This document shows positions 16,959 to 25,379 of a DNA stretch of 64,000 bases, piece by piece. The DNA is from Ferrovibrio sp. (lineage in GTDB: Bacteria; Pseudomonadota; Alphaproteobacteria; Ferrovibrionales; Ferrovibrionaceae): the NCBI RefSeq assembly GCF_019636075.1, contig NZ_JAHBYG010000014.1, positions 1-64,000 of the forward strand. The letters are read 5' to 3'. A program made the position numbers and the translations under genes. Within the stretch, counting starts at the first letter, position 1; each line of letters starts with the position of its first letter. The notes below the pieces were generated by a model. The model did no database searches and was not told the origin of the DNA. It was given only the letters and a program-made list of their open reading frames with translations.

Positions 16959-19790
16959 TCAGGCGGCGTCCTTACGGGTTGTGGCCTTGGCGGCCGGCCG
17001 GCCGGCGCCGGGTTTGTCGGCTGCCTTGAGGTCGCCGCTCTTATGTTCGGCCACGGTGAGCTGCTTGAGCAGATGGCCCTCGATCTGTTTCAGCCGGGCG
17101 GCATCCTCGATCTTCTGGCCGGTGAGATCCTGCACATAGAATACGTCCACCGCACGTTCGCCATAGGTGGCGATATGCGCCGAGCGGATCGACAGGTTGA
17201 GATCATAGAGGCCGCGCGTCACGTCGTAGAGGAAGCCGGGCCGGTCGCGGCCGTTCACCTCCACCACGGTATGGCGGTTGGAAGCGGTGTTGTCGATCAG
17301 CACCGCCGGCGCCACCTTGAACACACGGGTACGGCTGGGCAGACCCGGCTTGTCGGCGCCCAGAACCAGGCGCGGCCGCAGATCGCCCGACAGCGTGCGC
17401 TGGATGGCGGTAGACAATTTGGCCAGCTTGTCGGAACGGTCGAACGCCTTGCCCTCCATGTCCTGGATGAAGAACGTGTCGAGCGCCATGCCGTCGGTGG
17501 TGGTGAAAATCTTGGCATCCACGATATTGCCGCCAGAGGCCGCAATCGCCCCGGCCACGCGCGCGAACAGGCCGGGATGATCCGGCGCGTAGAGCGTGAT
17601 TTCGGTGACGGCACGGAAGCCATCCACCCGGGTTTCGAGCGTGAGGCCGCGCTTTTCCTTATCGGCCACCCGCATCAGCCGGGCATGGCGGGCGATGGTA
17701 TCGGCGTCGTTAGAGAACCAGTAAGTCTCGTAATGGCGCTTGAGCAGCGCGTTGCGCTCGGCCGCCGGCCAATCGGGCAACTGGGCTGCCACCTGTTTCT
17801 TGGTTTCCGCCACGCGCTGTTCGCGGCCGCGCACGCTGAAACCGCCCGACAGATATTCCTCGGCGCGATAATACAATTCGCGCAGCAGCTGGCCCTTCCA
17901 GCCATTCCACACATTCGGCCCCACGGCGCGGATATCGGCAACCGTGAGCACCAGCAACAGCCGCAAACGCTCGGGGCTTTGCACCAGCTTGGAAAAGTCC
18001 ACCACGGTTTTCGGATCGGCGATATCGCGCTTGAAGGCGGTGGCCGACATCGCCAGATGCCAGCGCACCAGCCAGGCCACGGTTTCGGTTTCGGCATCCG
18101 ACAAGCCGAAACGCGGACCGAGCTTCCAGGCCACCTTCTCGCCCAAAATGGAATGATCGCCGCCGCGCCCCTTGGCGATATCATGCAGCAACACCGCCAC
18201 ATACAGCGCGCGCCGCGACACCACCTGCGGCATCACCTTCACGCTGAGCGGATGTTCCTCGGCCAGTTGCCCGGCCTCGATGCGCGAGAGAATGCCGATG
18301 GCGCGGATGGTATGCTCGTCCACCGTATAGACGTGATACATGTCGTGCTGCATCTGCGCGACGACGCGGCCGAAATCCGGCACGAAGCGACCGAATACGC
18401 CGGCTTCGTTGAGGCGGCGCAAGGTGGTCTCGGGATCGTTCTTCGAGGTCAGCATCTCGACGAACAGACGATTGGCTTCCGCGTTGTTGCGCAGTTCGGC
18501 GTTGATCGCCTTCAGGCTGCGGCTGACCTGGCGCAGCGCATCGGGATGGATATCCAGCCCCTGCTCCTGCGCCAGATGGAACAGGCGCAGCAGCTTTACC
18601 GGCTCACGTTCGAACAATGCCGGATCGGCCAGATCCAGCCGGCCGCCTTCCACCACGAAGCCATCGGTGGTTTTGGGCCGGCGGATTTTCGATTTCAGCA
18701 CCGCCAGCGGCTTTTTCTTCTTATGGCGCTCTTCCAACGCGGCGGCGAAAATGCGGGTGAGATCGCCCACCTCCTTGGCCACCAGGTAATAGCGCTTCAT
18801 GAAGCGCTCGACATCCTTGCGGCCCGGCCGGTCGGCATAGCCCATGGCGCGCGCAATCTCGGTCTGCATGTCGAAGGTGAGGCGCTCTTCCGGGCGGCCG
18901 GTGAGGTAATGCAGATGGCAGCGCACCGTCCACAAGAATTCGCTGGCCTGATTGTAGCGCTTGTATTCATCGGGCGCCAAAAGCCCGAGATCGATCAGCG
19001 CAGCGAGATCCTCCACGCCATACACATAACGCGAAATCCACAGCAGCGTGTGCAGATCGCGCAGGCCGCCCTTGCCTTCCTTGATATTGGGTTCCACCAG
19101 ATAGCGGGAATCACCCATGCGGCGATGACGATCATCGCGTTCGCCCAGCTTCTTCTCGATGAAATCCGGCCCGGTCTTGGCCATCACCTCGGCGGCGAAA
19201 CGCGTGCGCAATTGCTGCGCCAGCGGTTGGTCGCCCCAGATCCAGCGCATTTCCAGCAAAGCCGTGCGGATGGTGAGATCGCCCATGGCCAAGCGCAGGC
19301 AATCCTCCACCGAGCGGGTGGAATGGCCCACCTTCAGGCCCATATCCCAGAACAGATACAGCAGGTATTCCACCACCTGCTCGCCCCAGGGGGTCTGCTT
19401 GTAGGGAAACAGGAACAGCAGATCCACATCCGAGAAAGGCGCCATCTCACCGCGGCCATAGCCGCCGACTGCCACCACCGACAGCCGCTCGGCCGCCGTG
19501 GGGTTGGGCAGCGGATAGACCCGCCCGGTGGTGAAATCGAAAGCCAGGCGGATGATCTGGTCGGTCAGATAGGCAATCGATTGCCGGGTCACCAAGGCGC
19601 TTTCGCCGGCCTCGAACCGCGTGCGGATGGTTTCGCGGCCATGGGCCAGCGCCGCCTTGAGCAGCGCCAGGGCCTGGTTGCGCTGGTCCTGGGCTGCATT
19701 CTTGCCGCCGTCATTGCCAAGCGCCTCGAGCTGCAAGGTGAGGCTCTTGCGGTCGATGATGGCGCGGCGATTGGGGATGGTGGCAAGCAT
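16959..19790 (-). CDS. glnD: Bifunctional PII uridylyltransferase GlnD
   Basis: Nitrogen sensor that uridylylates and de-uridylylates PII proteins in response to glutamine. It has 943 residues. The nucleotidyltransferase motif GGYGRGEMAPFSDVDLLF lies at about 109-126 with catalytic Asp at about 121 and 123. The HD domain has VLLHDIAKGRGGDH with LGEKVAWKLG. Two C-terminal ACT domains begin at ITLYAPDHPGLFARVAGAI and VEVNGRDRPGFLYDVTRGL. All parts are intact. It is 40 bp downstream of an SDR gene on the same strand, with a TATATAT stretch just before the ATG that may be part of its own promoter. Confidence 0.97.
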   Translation of the reverse strand: MLATIPNRRAIIDRKSLTLQLEALGNDGGKNAAQDQRNQALALLKAALAHGRETIRTRFEAGESALVTRQSIAYLTDQIIRLAFDFTTGRVYPLPNPTAAERLSVVAVGGYGRGEMAPFSDVDLLFLFPYKQTPWGEQVVEYLLYLFWDMGLKVGHSTRSVEDCLRLAMGDLTIRTALLEMRWIWGDQPLAQQLRTRFAAEVMAKTGPDFIEKKLGERDDRHRRMGDSRYLVEPNIKEGKGGLRDLHTLLWISRYVYGVEDLAALIDLGLLAPDEYKRYNQASEFLWTVRCHLHYLTGRPEERLTFDMQTEIARAMGYADRPGRKDVERFMKRYYLVAKEVGDLTRIFAAALEERHKKKKPLAVLKSKIRRPKTTDGFVVEGGRLDLADPALFEREPVKLLRLFHLAQEQGLDIHPDALRQVSRSLKAINAELRNNAEANRLFVEMLTSKNDPETTLRRLNEAGVFGRFVPDFGRVVAQMQHDMYHVYTVDEHTIRAIGILSRIEAGQLAEEHPLSVKVMPQVVSRRALYVAVLLHDIAKGRGGDHSILGEKVAWKLGPRFGLSDAETETVAWLVRWHLAMSATAFKRDIADPKTVVDFSKLVQSPERLRLLLVLTVADIRAVGPNVWNGWKGQLLRELYYRAEEYLSGGFSVRGREQRVAETKKQVAAQLPDWPAAERNALLKRHYETYWFSNDADTIARHARLMRVADKEKRGLTLETRVDGFRAVTEITLYAPDHPGLFARVAGAIAASGGNIVDAKIFTTTDGMALDTFFIQDMEGKAFDRSDKLAKLSTAIQRTLSGDLRPRLVLGADKPGLPSRTRVFKVAPAVLIDNTASNRHTVVEVNGRDRPGFLYDVTRGLYDLNLSIRSAHIATYGERAVDVFYVQDLTGQKIEDAARLKQIEGHLLKQLTVAEHKSGDLKAADKPGAGRPAAKATTRKDAA

Positions 19791-19830
19791 GATGGGTTAT
19801 ATATACCGCGCCAGACAGCAATAGTCAGGA

Positions 19831-20610
19831 TCAGACGGACTGGAAATTCACCATGCCGCCGCCGTCGATCACCATGGTCTGGCCGGTCATGAAGCTGCCG
19901 GCCCGGCTGGCCAGGAATACGGCGGCGCCGGCAATCTCGTCGGGATCGCCCACCCGTTTCAGGGCATAGCCCTGGGTGGCCTTCTTGGAGATCGTGGGGT
20001 CTTCCCACAAGGCGCGGGCGAAGTCGGTCTTGATCAAGCCGGGTGCGATGCAATTGGTGCGGATATTCGCCTCGCCCCATTCGACCGCCAGATTGCGCGC
20101 CAGTTGCATGTCGGCGGCCTTGGAGATGTTGTAGGCACCGATCAGGTTGGTGCCGATCAGCCCGCCCACAGACGACACGATGATCATCGCCCCGCCCTGT
20201 TTGCGTGCCGCCATATGCGGTGCCACCATCTCGCAGAGCCAATGGTTGCTCTTGATGTTGCAGGCCATGATCTTGTCGAAGGCGTCGTCGGGGATATCCT
20301 TGTTGGGGCCGAAATACGGATTCACCGCCGCGTTGCAGACCAGGGCATCGATGGCGCCCCATTGCTTCAGCGTGGCCTCCACCAGCGCCTGCAATTGCGC
20401 CTTTTCGGCGATATTGCAGGGCACCACGATAGCCTCGCCGCCAGCAGTGCGGATTTCGGCCGCCACCTTTTCGCAGGCCTCCGCCTTGCGGCTGGATACC
20501 ACCACGCGCGCACCATGCTGGGCCATGCGCAACGCGATGGCACGGCCGATGCCGCGGCTGGAGCCGGTGATCAAGGCCACTTTCCCGGTCAGGTCGAACA
20601 GGCTGTCCAT
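19831..20610 (-). CDS. SDR-family oxidoreductase (FabG-like)
   Basis: NAD(P)-dependent short-chain dehydrogenase of 259 residues. The cofactor motif TGSSRGIG follows MDSLFDLTGKVALI. The NAG-like CNAAVNP is present. The catalytic residues are Ser in SSVGG and the YxxxK pair in AYNISKAA. The end, FLASRAGSFMTGQTMVIDGGG, is typical of classical SDRs of about 255 residues. The ATG at 20608-20610 is preceded by a strong GGGAGGAA site. Substrate cannot be read from sequence. It may be cotranscribed with glnD, but nothing suggests a functional link. Confidence 0.88.
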   Translation of the reverse strand: MDSLFDLTGKVALITGSSRGIGRAIALRMAQHGARVVVSSRKAEACEKVAAEIRTAGGEAIVVPCNIAEKAQLQALVEATLKQWGAIDALVCNAAVNPYFGPNKDIPDDAFDKIMACNIKSNHWLCEMVAPHMAARKQGGAMIIVSSVGGLIGTNLIGAYNISKAADMQLARNLAVEWGEANIRTNCIAPGLIKTDFARALWEDPTISKKATQGYALKRVGDPDEIAGAAVFLASRAGSFMTGQTMVIDGGGMVNFQSV

Positions 20611-20667
20611 GGGTTCCTCCCCTTCTATGCGTTTCTTATACAGGCAAACCGCATTATGCTTGCCAGT

Positions 20668-21144
20668 ATGACGTTGCGGCAATTTTTTCCGGCAATAATG
20701 TTTCTGCTGGCGGCCTGCTCCAGCCCGGCTGAGCCGCCGCTGGCAGCCTCCGCCGAATTGCAGCCGCCAGACAAGCTGATTCTGCGGGTGAGTGCCGCAA
20801 CCGCCCTTGAGCAAGCCGAGCTGACCGCCCCCGATGGCCGCGCCTTTCCCGCCCAGCGCCTGGTGCTGCGCGAACCGCCGCAGCCGGAACAGGATAATCG
20901 ACGGCCCGGCGTGATCCTGGGCGGCAGCGGCGGCTCGTCTAGCGGCATGGATGCCGGCATCGGCCTCAGCCTGCCGCTGAAAAACCCGTTCGCCGCCGAA
21001 CGCAAACGGCCCATCGCCGCGCAGGCCGAATTCCGCCTGCCGCCCGATCTGCTGGACCGTTACCGCGCCGATCCCAAGGCCTGGATGGTCTATCTCACCT
21101 TCGGCAACGCCACCCGGGGCATTCCGGGGCCCGCCCCAGAGTAA
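20668..21144 (+). CDS. Putative lipoprotein, unknown function
   Basis: A 158-residue protein with a lipoprotein signal: MTLRQFFPAIMFLLAACSS places a lipobox LAAC with Cys at residue 17. An in-frame ATG 12 bp upstream (20656) would add four residues. The mature part is Pro/Gln/Arg-rich, contains a Gly/Ser-rich stretch (GGSGGSSSG) and then PLKNPFAAERKRPIAAQAEF. I recognise no domain. It is divergent from the SDR gene. Its TAA stop lies inside a duplicated 13-bp unit. Confidence 0.7.
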   Translation: MTLRQFFPAIMFLLAACSSPAEPPLAASAELQPPDKLILRVSAATALEQAELTAPDGRAFPAQRLVLREPPQPEQDNRRPGVILGGSGGSSSGMDAGIGLSLPLKNPFAAERKRPIAAQAEFRLPPDLLDRYRADPKAWMVYLTFGNATRGIPGPAPE

Positions 21145-21163
21145 CTGGCCAGAGTAACTGGCC
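21138..21163. repeat. 13-bp tandem duplication across a stop codon
   Basis: AGAGTAACTGGCC occurs twice head to tail at 21138-21150 and 21151-21163. The TAA of the upstream lipoprotein gene (21142-21144) is in the first copy, so the second copy carries the same TAA one frame away. The following AGAATAATCGG is a decayed third start. Confidence 0.85.
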
Positions 21164-21285
21164 AGAATAATCGGCGGGAGCAATCGGCAAATTAAACCAT
21201 GGCCGGCGAAGCCTGCCTGGGAAGATTCTGCCTCCAGTCAATCCGAGCCCCACAAATATAACCAGAAAACCAGTAAATATTCAGT

Positions 21286-21301
21286 TGGCACGCTCCCTGC
21301 A
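21286..21301 (+). promoter_or_regulatory. Sigma-54 promoter before the 150-residue helical protein
   Basis: TGGCACGCTCCCTGCA matches the sigma-54 consensus TGGCACG-N4-TTGCA at all but one position, with the 10-bp GG-to-GC spacing. Start of transcription would be near 21312 and the ATG is at 21361. It is one of only two such sites I found. FlbD is the sigma-54 activator seen in this window, but other activators elsewhere are possible. Confidence 0.75.
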
Positions 21302-21308
21302 ATTAGCG

Positions 21309-21344
21309 TTAACGATCCAGCCGAGAAGCGGCCGTTATCGTTAA
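21309..21344 (+). promoter_or_regulatory. 5'-UTR stem-loop next to the ribosome site
   Basis: TTAACGAT (21309-21316) pairs with ATCGTTAA (21337-21344), and inside it GCCG (21320-21323) pairs with CGGC (21329-21332) around AGAAG. This nested hairpin would form the very 5' end of the predicted mRNA, 6 bases before the GGAG ribosome site at 21351. It could protect the transcript or control translation. Confidence 0.6.
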
Positions 21345-21360
21345 GACACAGGAGATCGAC

Positions 21361-21813
21361 ATGGCTTTAGCATTGCTTTCCTTGCGCCAGGCACAGAAGG
21401 TCGAGCCGCAACTGAAAGCCGCGCTGATGCCAGAGGGAGAAACCCTCACGGCACGTGAGCGCCTCGCGAAACGCGATGGCCTTGCCGCCACCCCGCTCAC
21501 CGCCCGGCAATATGTGCAGAAGCTCAATGGCCGGGCGCGCGAGCTTGCGCAGGAACAGGTTTCCTGGGCCTTGGGCCGCGTTGAGCCCGAGGAATTGGAC
21601 GGCCTGTTGCGCCATATCGCCAAGCTGCGGGGGCGTTATGCCACCCTGGTGCTGGAACATGCGCAATCCGACCGCCCGCTGCGCCGCGAACAGCTGAACG
21701 AGTTGAAGCTGATGCGCGAGCAGATCGAGGAACTGAACCACGGCCTGGAATTGCTGAAGGAAGTGATCCTGGACGGCACCGCCGAAGTGCGCGGCGTGAA
21801 GGTGGTGGACTGA
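21361..21813 (+). CDS. Helical protein of unknown function under sigma-54 control
   Basis: A 150-residue soluble protein, rich in Leu, Glu, Arg and Gln and predicted mostly alpha-helical. Examples are RARELAQEQVSWALGRVEPEELDGL and a C-terminal coiled-coil-like LKLMREQIEELNHGLELLKEV. It has no signal peptide or membrane segment, and I recognise no family. The GGAG site sits 6 bases before the ATG. The near-perfect sigma-54 promoter and structured leader suggest controlled expression. Because FlbD is encoded 11 kb away, a flagellar or motility accessory role is a reasonable guess, not a demonstrated one. Confidence 0.75.
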   Translation: MALALLSLRQAQKVEPQLKAALMPEGETLTARERLAKRDGLAATPLTARQYVQKLNGRARELAQEQVSWALGRVEPEELDGLLRHIAKLRGRYATLVLEHAQSDRPLRREQLNELKLMREQIEELNHGLELLKEVILDGTAEVRGVKVVD

Positions 21814-21908
21814 TCAGCGAAGGCGTTGTTCGCCGCACAAATCAAAATTCACATTTCTGATCGGCTTTATTCCATCGCCCGCCAGCATCAAGACAGCGGT
21901 CGATTGCA

Positions 21909-21931
21909 ATCTCGTGATACAGCCACGAGAT
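21909..21931. terminator. Hairpin between convergent genes
   Basis: ATCTCGTG (21909-21916) pairs with CACGAGAT (21924-21931) around a 7-nt loop in the 176-bp gap between two converging genes. There is no T-tract on either side, so intrinsic termination is uncertain. The rest of this gap shows nothing else. Confidence 0.35.
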
Positions 21932-21989
21932 CAAAATAATTGTACCCAGCAATCCGATTGCCCATCGCCATTTCAATTTCAGATGCCGC

Positions 21990-22619
21990 CTATCGCCTGG
22001 CATCCAGCACCAGCCGCACAGCCAGGCCGGTAAAGACCAGGCCGAGAAACCGATTCTGCCAGGCCAGGAAACCCGGCTTACGGCCGAGCCATTCGCCGAA
22101 CCGGCCAGCCATCAGCGCAATCGGCGTCAACACCAGCGCACCCGCGATATTGAGAATGCTGGCCAGTAGCAAAGCCTGCGGCAAGGCCGTGCCCGGATCG
22201 GGCAGCATGAATTGCGGAAACAGCGCCAGAAAAAACAACGCCACTTTCGGATTCAGCACATTGCACAGAAAGCCCTGCGCGAACACGCTGCGCAAATGCG
22301 TTTTCGGCAGAGTCTGCGCGGGCAATTGCACGCCGCCATGGCCGCGAAAACACTGGAGGCCGAGCCAGAGCAGATAGGCCGCACCGGCCCAGCGGATGAT
22401 CTCGAAAACCAGCGGCCCCAGCAGCAGCGCGCCGCTCAAGGACAATCCCGCCACCAGCGCATGCACATAACAGCCCAGCGATATGCCCAGCATCGCCACC
22501 AGGCCGTCGGCGCGGCCCTGAGCCAGCGAGCGCGTGAGCACCATCAGCATGTCCGGCCCCGGCGTGATGGCAAGCGCCAGGGCGGCAAGGGCGAAGGTGA
22601 GCAAGGTGGCGGCGGTCAT
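21990..22619 (-). CDS. LysE/RhtB-family exporter
   Basis: Membrane exporter of the LysE superfamily, usually for amino acids or homoserine lactones. It has 209 residues with about six hydrophobic segments. It carries the family motif ITPGPDMLMVLTRSLAQGR near the N-terminus and FLCNVLNPKVALFFLALFPQF in the middle, both standard for RhtB-type proteins. It lies 14 bp downstream of the intradiol dioxygenase gene, so the two form an operon that may be controlled by the divergent TetR regulator. The substrate is unknown. Confidence 0.9.
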   Translation of the reverse strand: MTAATLLTFALAALALAITPGPDMLMVLTRSLAQGRADGLVAMLGISLGCYVHALVAGLSLSGALLLGPLVFEIIRWAGAAYLLWLGLQCFRGHGGVQLPAQTLPKTHLRSVFAQGFLCNVLNPKVALFFLALFPQFMLPDPGTALPQALLLASILNIAGALVLTPIALMAGRFGEWLGRKPGFLAWQNRFLGLVFTGLAVRLVLDARR

Positions 22620-22633
22620 GCCGCCAGCTTATC

Positions 22634-23215
22634 TCAGCTCAGCACGAAATCGTAGCGCCCGAGCAGCCCCTCGCCGCGTTGTTCCAGTTGCAGCAGCAAA
22701 CGCGGATCGTAGATGCCGTCGCGCGCATTGCCGGGATCGTTGGGGAAATAGAGCTGCGTAGTGAGCAGGCGCGTGGTCGGCCCCTTCACCTTCACATGGA
22801 TATGCGGCGTGCGGCCGGGATAGCGACCCGGGCGGATGGTGTCGATCATCCAGCCGCCGGCCTCGTCGGCAAAGACATGGCCACGCAGGCGATAGCCGCG
22901 ATTGTCGTATACGCCATCCGCATCGGCCTGCCAGACTTCGAGCAGCGCCCGCGAGACCGGGCGGCAATGGCTATCCAGCACCCGGCCGGCCATGCGCAGC
23001 TGTTCGCCCTTCATGCCGGGCTCATGCAGATCGGTTTTCAGCGGCGCATTCGGGGTGAAATACGGACCTTCGGTCTGCTCCGGGGTGGCAGCCCCGCAGG
23101 CTGGCGTCACCTCGGCCCTGGCCTGGCCGGCGGCAACGAAAAGACTGCCCGTCGGCAACAACAAGCCGGCCGCGAAGCCGGCGGTAAGAAGGGTACGGCG
23201 CTTCATGTATGTCAT
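22634..23215 (-). CDS. Exported intradiol ring-cleavage dioxygenase
   Basis: Non-haem Fe(III) enzyme family that cleaves catechols between the hydroxyls (protocatechuate 3,4- and catechol 1,2-dioxygenases). About 193 residues. The N-terminus MKRRTLLTAGFAAGLLLP looks like a signal peptide with an RR pair, possibly Tat, so the enzyme is probably periplasmic. The iron ligands are visible as Tyr residues in DGVYDNRGYRLRG and His residues in RTPHIHVKV. I start at the ATG 23213-23215 with GAGTG upstream; the ATG at 23206 is an alternative. Neighbours are a LysE exporter and a TetR regulator, suggesting an aromatic-compound response. Confidence 0.85.
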   Translation of the reverse strand: MTYMKRRTLLTAGFAAGLLLPTGSLFVAAGQARAEVTPACGAATPEQTEGPYFTPNAPLKTDLHEPGMKGEQLRMAGRVLDSHCRPVSRALLEVWQADADGVYDNRGYRLRGHVFADEAGGWMIDTIRPGRYPGRTPHIHVKVKGPTTRLLTTQLYFPNDPGNARDGIYDPRLLLQLEQRGEGLLGRYDFVLS

Positions 23216-23310
23216 GGGAAACACTCTATGCTTTCCAGAGAGGAGGCCTTGTTCACGATCAGGCTAGTCCCATTCACGCTTCGGCGAGGGCGGGCCTGCG
23301 CTGATATATG

Positions 23311-23339
23311 TTGACAATTAGTACGACCGTTCGTATTTT
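23311..23339 (+). promoter_or_regulatory. tetR promoter with embedded TetR operator
   Basis: A perfect -35 TTGACA (23311-23316) is followed after 17 bp by TATTTT (23334-23339). The spacer contains the inverted repeat TACGA-CCGT-TCGTA (23322-23335), a typical TetR-family operator form. The promoter would start transcription at about 23346, the A of the regulator's ATG, so the mRNA appears leaderless. The site could also repress the divergent dioxygenase operon. Confidence 0.7.
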
Positions 23340-23345
23340 ATGGGT

Positions 23346-23957
23346 ATGAGCAAAGGCGCGGAAACCAAGGAAGCCATCATCCGCGAGGCGCTGAAAACCG
23401 CCTCAGTGGAGGGCATTGATGGCCTGACCATCGGCAATCTGGCCACGAAGCTGAAGATGTCGAAAAGCGGCCTGTTTGCCCATTTCGGCTCGAAGGAAGC
23501 CTTGCAGGAAGCGGTGATGGACACTGCTGCCCGGCGGTTCCTGGATGCGGTTTGGGTGCCGGCCAAGGCCGAGCCGCGCGGCCTGCCCCGGCTGCGGGCG
23601 CTGTATCGCAATTGGCAGGAATGGATGCTGCACAATCCCGACCTGCCGGGCGGCTGCGTGCTGACCTCGGCGGCCACGGCGCTGGACGACAAGCCCGGCC
23701 CGGTGCGCGACCGCCTGGTGAGCATGCAGAAGGAATGGCAGGCCACCATCGCCAAGGCCATCGAACTGGCGGTGCGTGAAGGCCATTTCCGCGCCGATCT
23801 GGATTGCGAGCAGTTTGCCTTCGAATTGAACGGTATCCTGCTGAACCTGACCTTCCATCAACGGCTTTTGCGCGACCGGCAGGCCGCCGAGCGTTGCAGC
23901 ACCGCTTTCGAAGCCCTGGTCAGCAGGGCCGCAAGTAGGACAGCCCAGGCCGCCTGA
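23346..23957 (+). CDS. TetR-family transcriptional regulator
   Basis: A 203-residue repressor. The N-terminal helix-turn-helix includes KEAIIREALKTASVEGIDGLTIGNLATKLKMS-type spacing, with KSGLFAHFGSKEALQEAV as recognition helix and linker. The C-terminal ligand domain resembles TetR_C (LPGGCVLTSAATALDDKPGPVRDR). I prefer the ATG at 23346 over 23340 because the -10 hexamer ends at 23339, and no ribosome site precedes either start. It is divergent from the dioxygenase-LysE operon and has an operator in its own promoter, so it probably controls both. The ligand is likely an aromatic compound (inference). Confidence 0.9.
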   Translation: MSKGAETKEAIIREALKTASVEGIDGLTIGNLATKLKMSKSGLFAHFGSKEALQEAVMDTAARRFLDAVWVPAKAEPRGLPRLRALYRNWQEWMLHNPDLPGGCVLTSAATALDDKPGPVRDRLVSMQKEWQATIAKAIELAVREGHFRADLDCEQFAFELNGILLNLTFHQRLLRDRQAAERCSTAFEALVSRAASRTAQAA

Positions 23958-23984
23958 CTCAACTGAATCCTGACTCAACCGAAT
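23953..23984. repeat. 16-bp tandem duplication across the tetR stop codon
   Basis: CCTGACTCAACTGAAT (23953-23968) is repeated with one mismatch at 23969-23984. The TGA of the regulator is at 23955-23957 in the first copy; the second TGA lies 16 bases later in another frame. Confidence 0.85.
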
Positions 23985-24013
23985 ACCCCAAACACCCCTC
24001 TCAGGAGCATGTC

Positions 24014-24364
24014 ATGACCTACCCAATCCATCCTAAGCAGGTTGCCCGAATTAAAAAGCACGAACGTTCGATATATCAGCGACAAATCGCCCCCGATCTT
24101 GGCCTGTTATCCGGCTTTGCCGGCGCCGAGCGGGTTTTCAGCGGCCTGTATCAGCCGGCCTGGAAACTGGCCCTGGCAGCACTGCGGATACAATGGCTGC
24201 AATGGCGCGAGCGGGCGGCCAGGCACCGGCAATTGGCCAGCCTGGCGGATCTTGAACGTCGCGCCCTGGCCGATCTGGGCATCAGCCGGGCACAGGCAGG
24301 CTACATCGCCATCCGACCGAACGCCGCTATCGCACAACAGGCGCCGGGCGCCGCTGCGGAATGA
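24014..24364 (+). CDS. DUF1127-type small protein
   Basis: A 116-residue basic protein. The C-terminal half has the short DUF1127 (YjiS-like) helical motif RQLASLADLERRALADLGISRAQ. In other bacteria such proteins act as small RNA-binding regulators of phosphate, carbon or stress responses. A longer N-terminal part (MTYPIHPKQVARIKKHERSI) and a Trp/Arg-rich helix (QWLQWRERAARHRQ) precede it. GGAG lies 7 bases before the ATG. Its TGA is followed closely by the VOC gene, so they may be cotranscribed. Confidence 0.75.
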   Translation: MTYPIHPKQVARIKKHERSIYQRQIAPDLGLLSGFAGAERVFSGLYQPAWKLALAALRIQWLQWRERAARHRQLASLADLERRALADLGISRAQAGYIAIRPNAAIAQQAPGAAAE

Positions 24365-24400
24365 TTGCGCCGCAGCCACGGCATCCGCCATGCTGATGCC

Positions 24401-24781
24401 ATGAGCCTGCTGCACGCCATTCCGATTCTACCCTGCCGCAACCTGGACAGGACGCAGGGTTTTTTCGCCGCATTGGGTTTTGCCTTGCGCGGCCGCTATC
24501 CGGATTACCTGATCCTGAGCCGCAACGGCCAGGAATTGCATTTCGCTCTGTCGGAAACCCCCGAATACACATTCGATGTGGCGGCCAATTGCGCCGGCGC
24601 CTATCTGCGCGTGGCGGATGCCGATGCATTACATGCGGCATGGATCGGCCAAACCCGGTTATGGCAGCAGGATGCCCGCATTGCCGGAAGCGTGGAAAAC
24701 AAACCCTGGGGACAGCGGGAGTTCCATTTCCTGGATCCGGACCGTAACCTGTTCCGCATCGGACAGGCCATAACACCCTGA
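24401..24781 (+). CDS. VOC-family protein (bleomycin-resistance/glyoxalase fold)
   Basis: A 126-residue protein of the vicinal oxygen chelate superfamily. The start SLLHAIPILPCRNLDRTQGFFAALGF and the end WGQREFHFLDPDRNLFRIGQ match bleomycin-binding and related proteins. HFAL and the final EFHFLDPDRN would supply part of the site. It may bind a small molecule or be a metal-dependent lyase or dioxygenase; sequence alone does not decide. The ATG at 24401 is the only in-frame ATG near the start. Confidence 0.8.
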   Translation: MSLLHAIPILPCRNLDRTQGFFAALGFALRGRYPDYLILSRNGQELHFALSETPEYTFDVAANCAGAYLRVADADALHAAWIGQTRLWQQDARIAGSVENKPWGQREFHFLDPDRNLFRIGQAITP

Positions 24782-24860
24782 TAATGTACCGCGACAATAT
24801 AGCACTGGCGGAAAGCGATAACGGCGCTAACCTTGTCGGCAAATCAAAAGGACGCCCCCG

Positions 24861-25379
24861 ATGACGATCTCGCCGCTGTTGCTGCATGTCCACCGCATGG
24901 CCGACTACAATGCCTGGGCCAATCGCCGGCTCTACGAGGCCAGCCTGGCCTTGCCGCCGCATGATTACTACGCCGAACGGCCGAGCTTTTTCGGCAGCAT
25001 CCACAACACGCTGAATCATATCATACTGGGCGATACCGTGTGGTGGGCGCGCTTCACCGGCAAGCCTGCCAGGCATATCACCCGGCTGAATCAGATTCTG
25101 TATGCCGATCTGCCCTCGTTGCATGAAGCGCGCGTGGCGAAGGATGACGAGATCGTCGCCTTTGCCTATGGGCTGGATGAAGCCCAACTGAATATCACGC
25201 TGCATTACACCAATGTGAGCGGCGCGACATTCGATCACCCGCTATTTCCGCTGCTGATGCATGCGCATAATCATCAGGCGCATCATCGCGGCCAGGTGCA
25301 TCAGATGCTATCGGAAGCCGGCGTGGCCGAGCCGCCGGAACTCGACCTGATCCATTACCTGCGCGAAATCGGGCTTTAA
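24861..25379 (+). CDS. DinB-family protein
   Basis: A 172-residue four-helix-bundle protein of the DinB/YfiT superfamily of putative metal-dependent thiol transferases or hydrolases. It shows MADYNAWANRRLYEA, SFFGSIHNTLNHIILGD and the C-terminal HAHNHQAHHRGQVHQML. The three conserved His ligands are expected in NTLNHI and in the HHRGQ region. Its stop overlaps the stop of the WD40 gene on the other strand by 4 bp. Confidence 0.88.
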   Translation: MTISPLLLHVHRMADYNAWANRRLYEASLALPPHDYYAERPSFFGSIHNTLNHIILGDTVWWARFTGKPARHITRLNQILYADLPSLHEARVAKDDEIVAFAYGLDEAQLNITLHYTNVSGATFDHPLFPLLMHAHNHQAHHRGQVHQMLSEAGVAEPPELDLIHYLREIGL

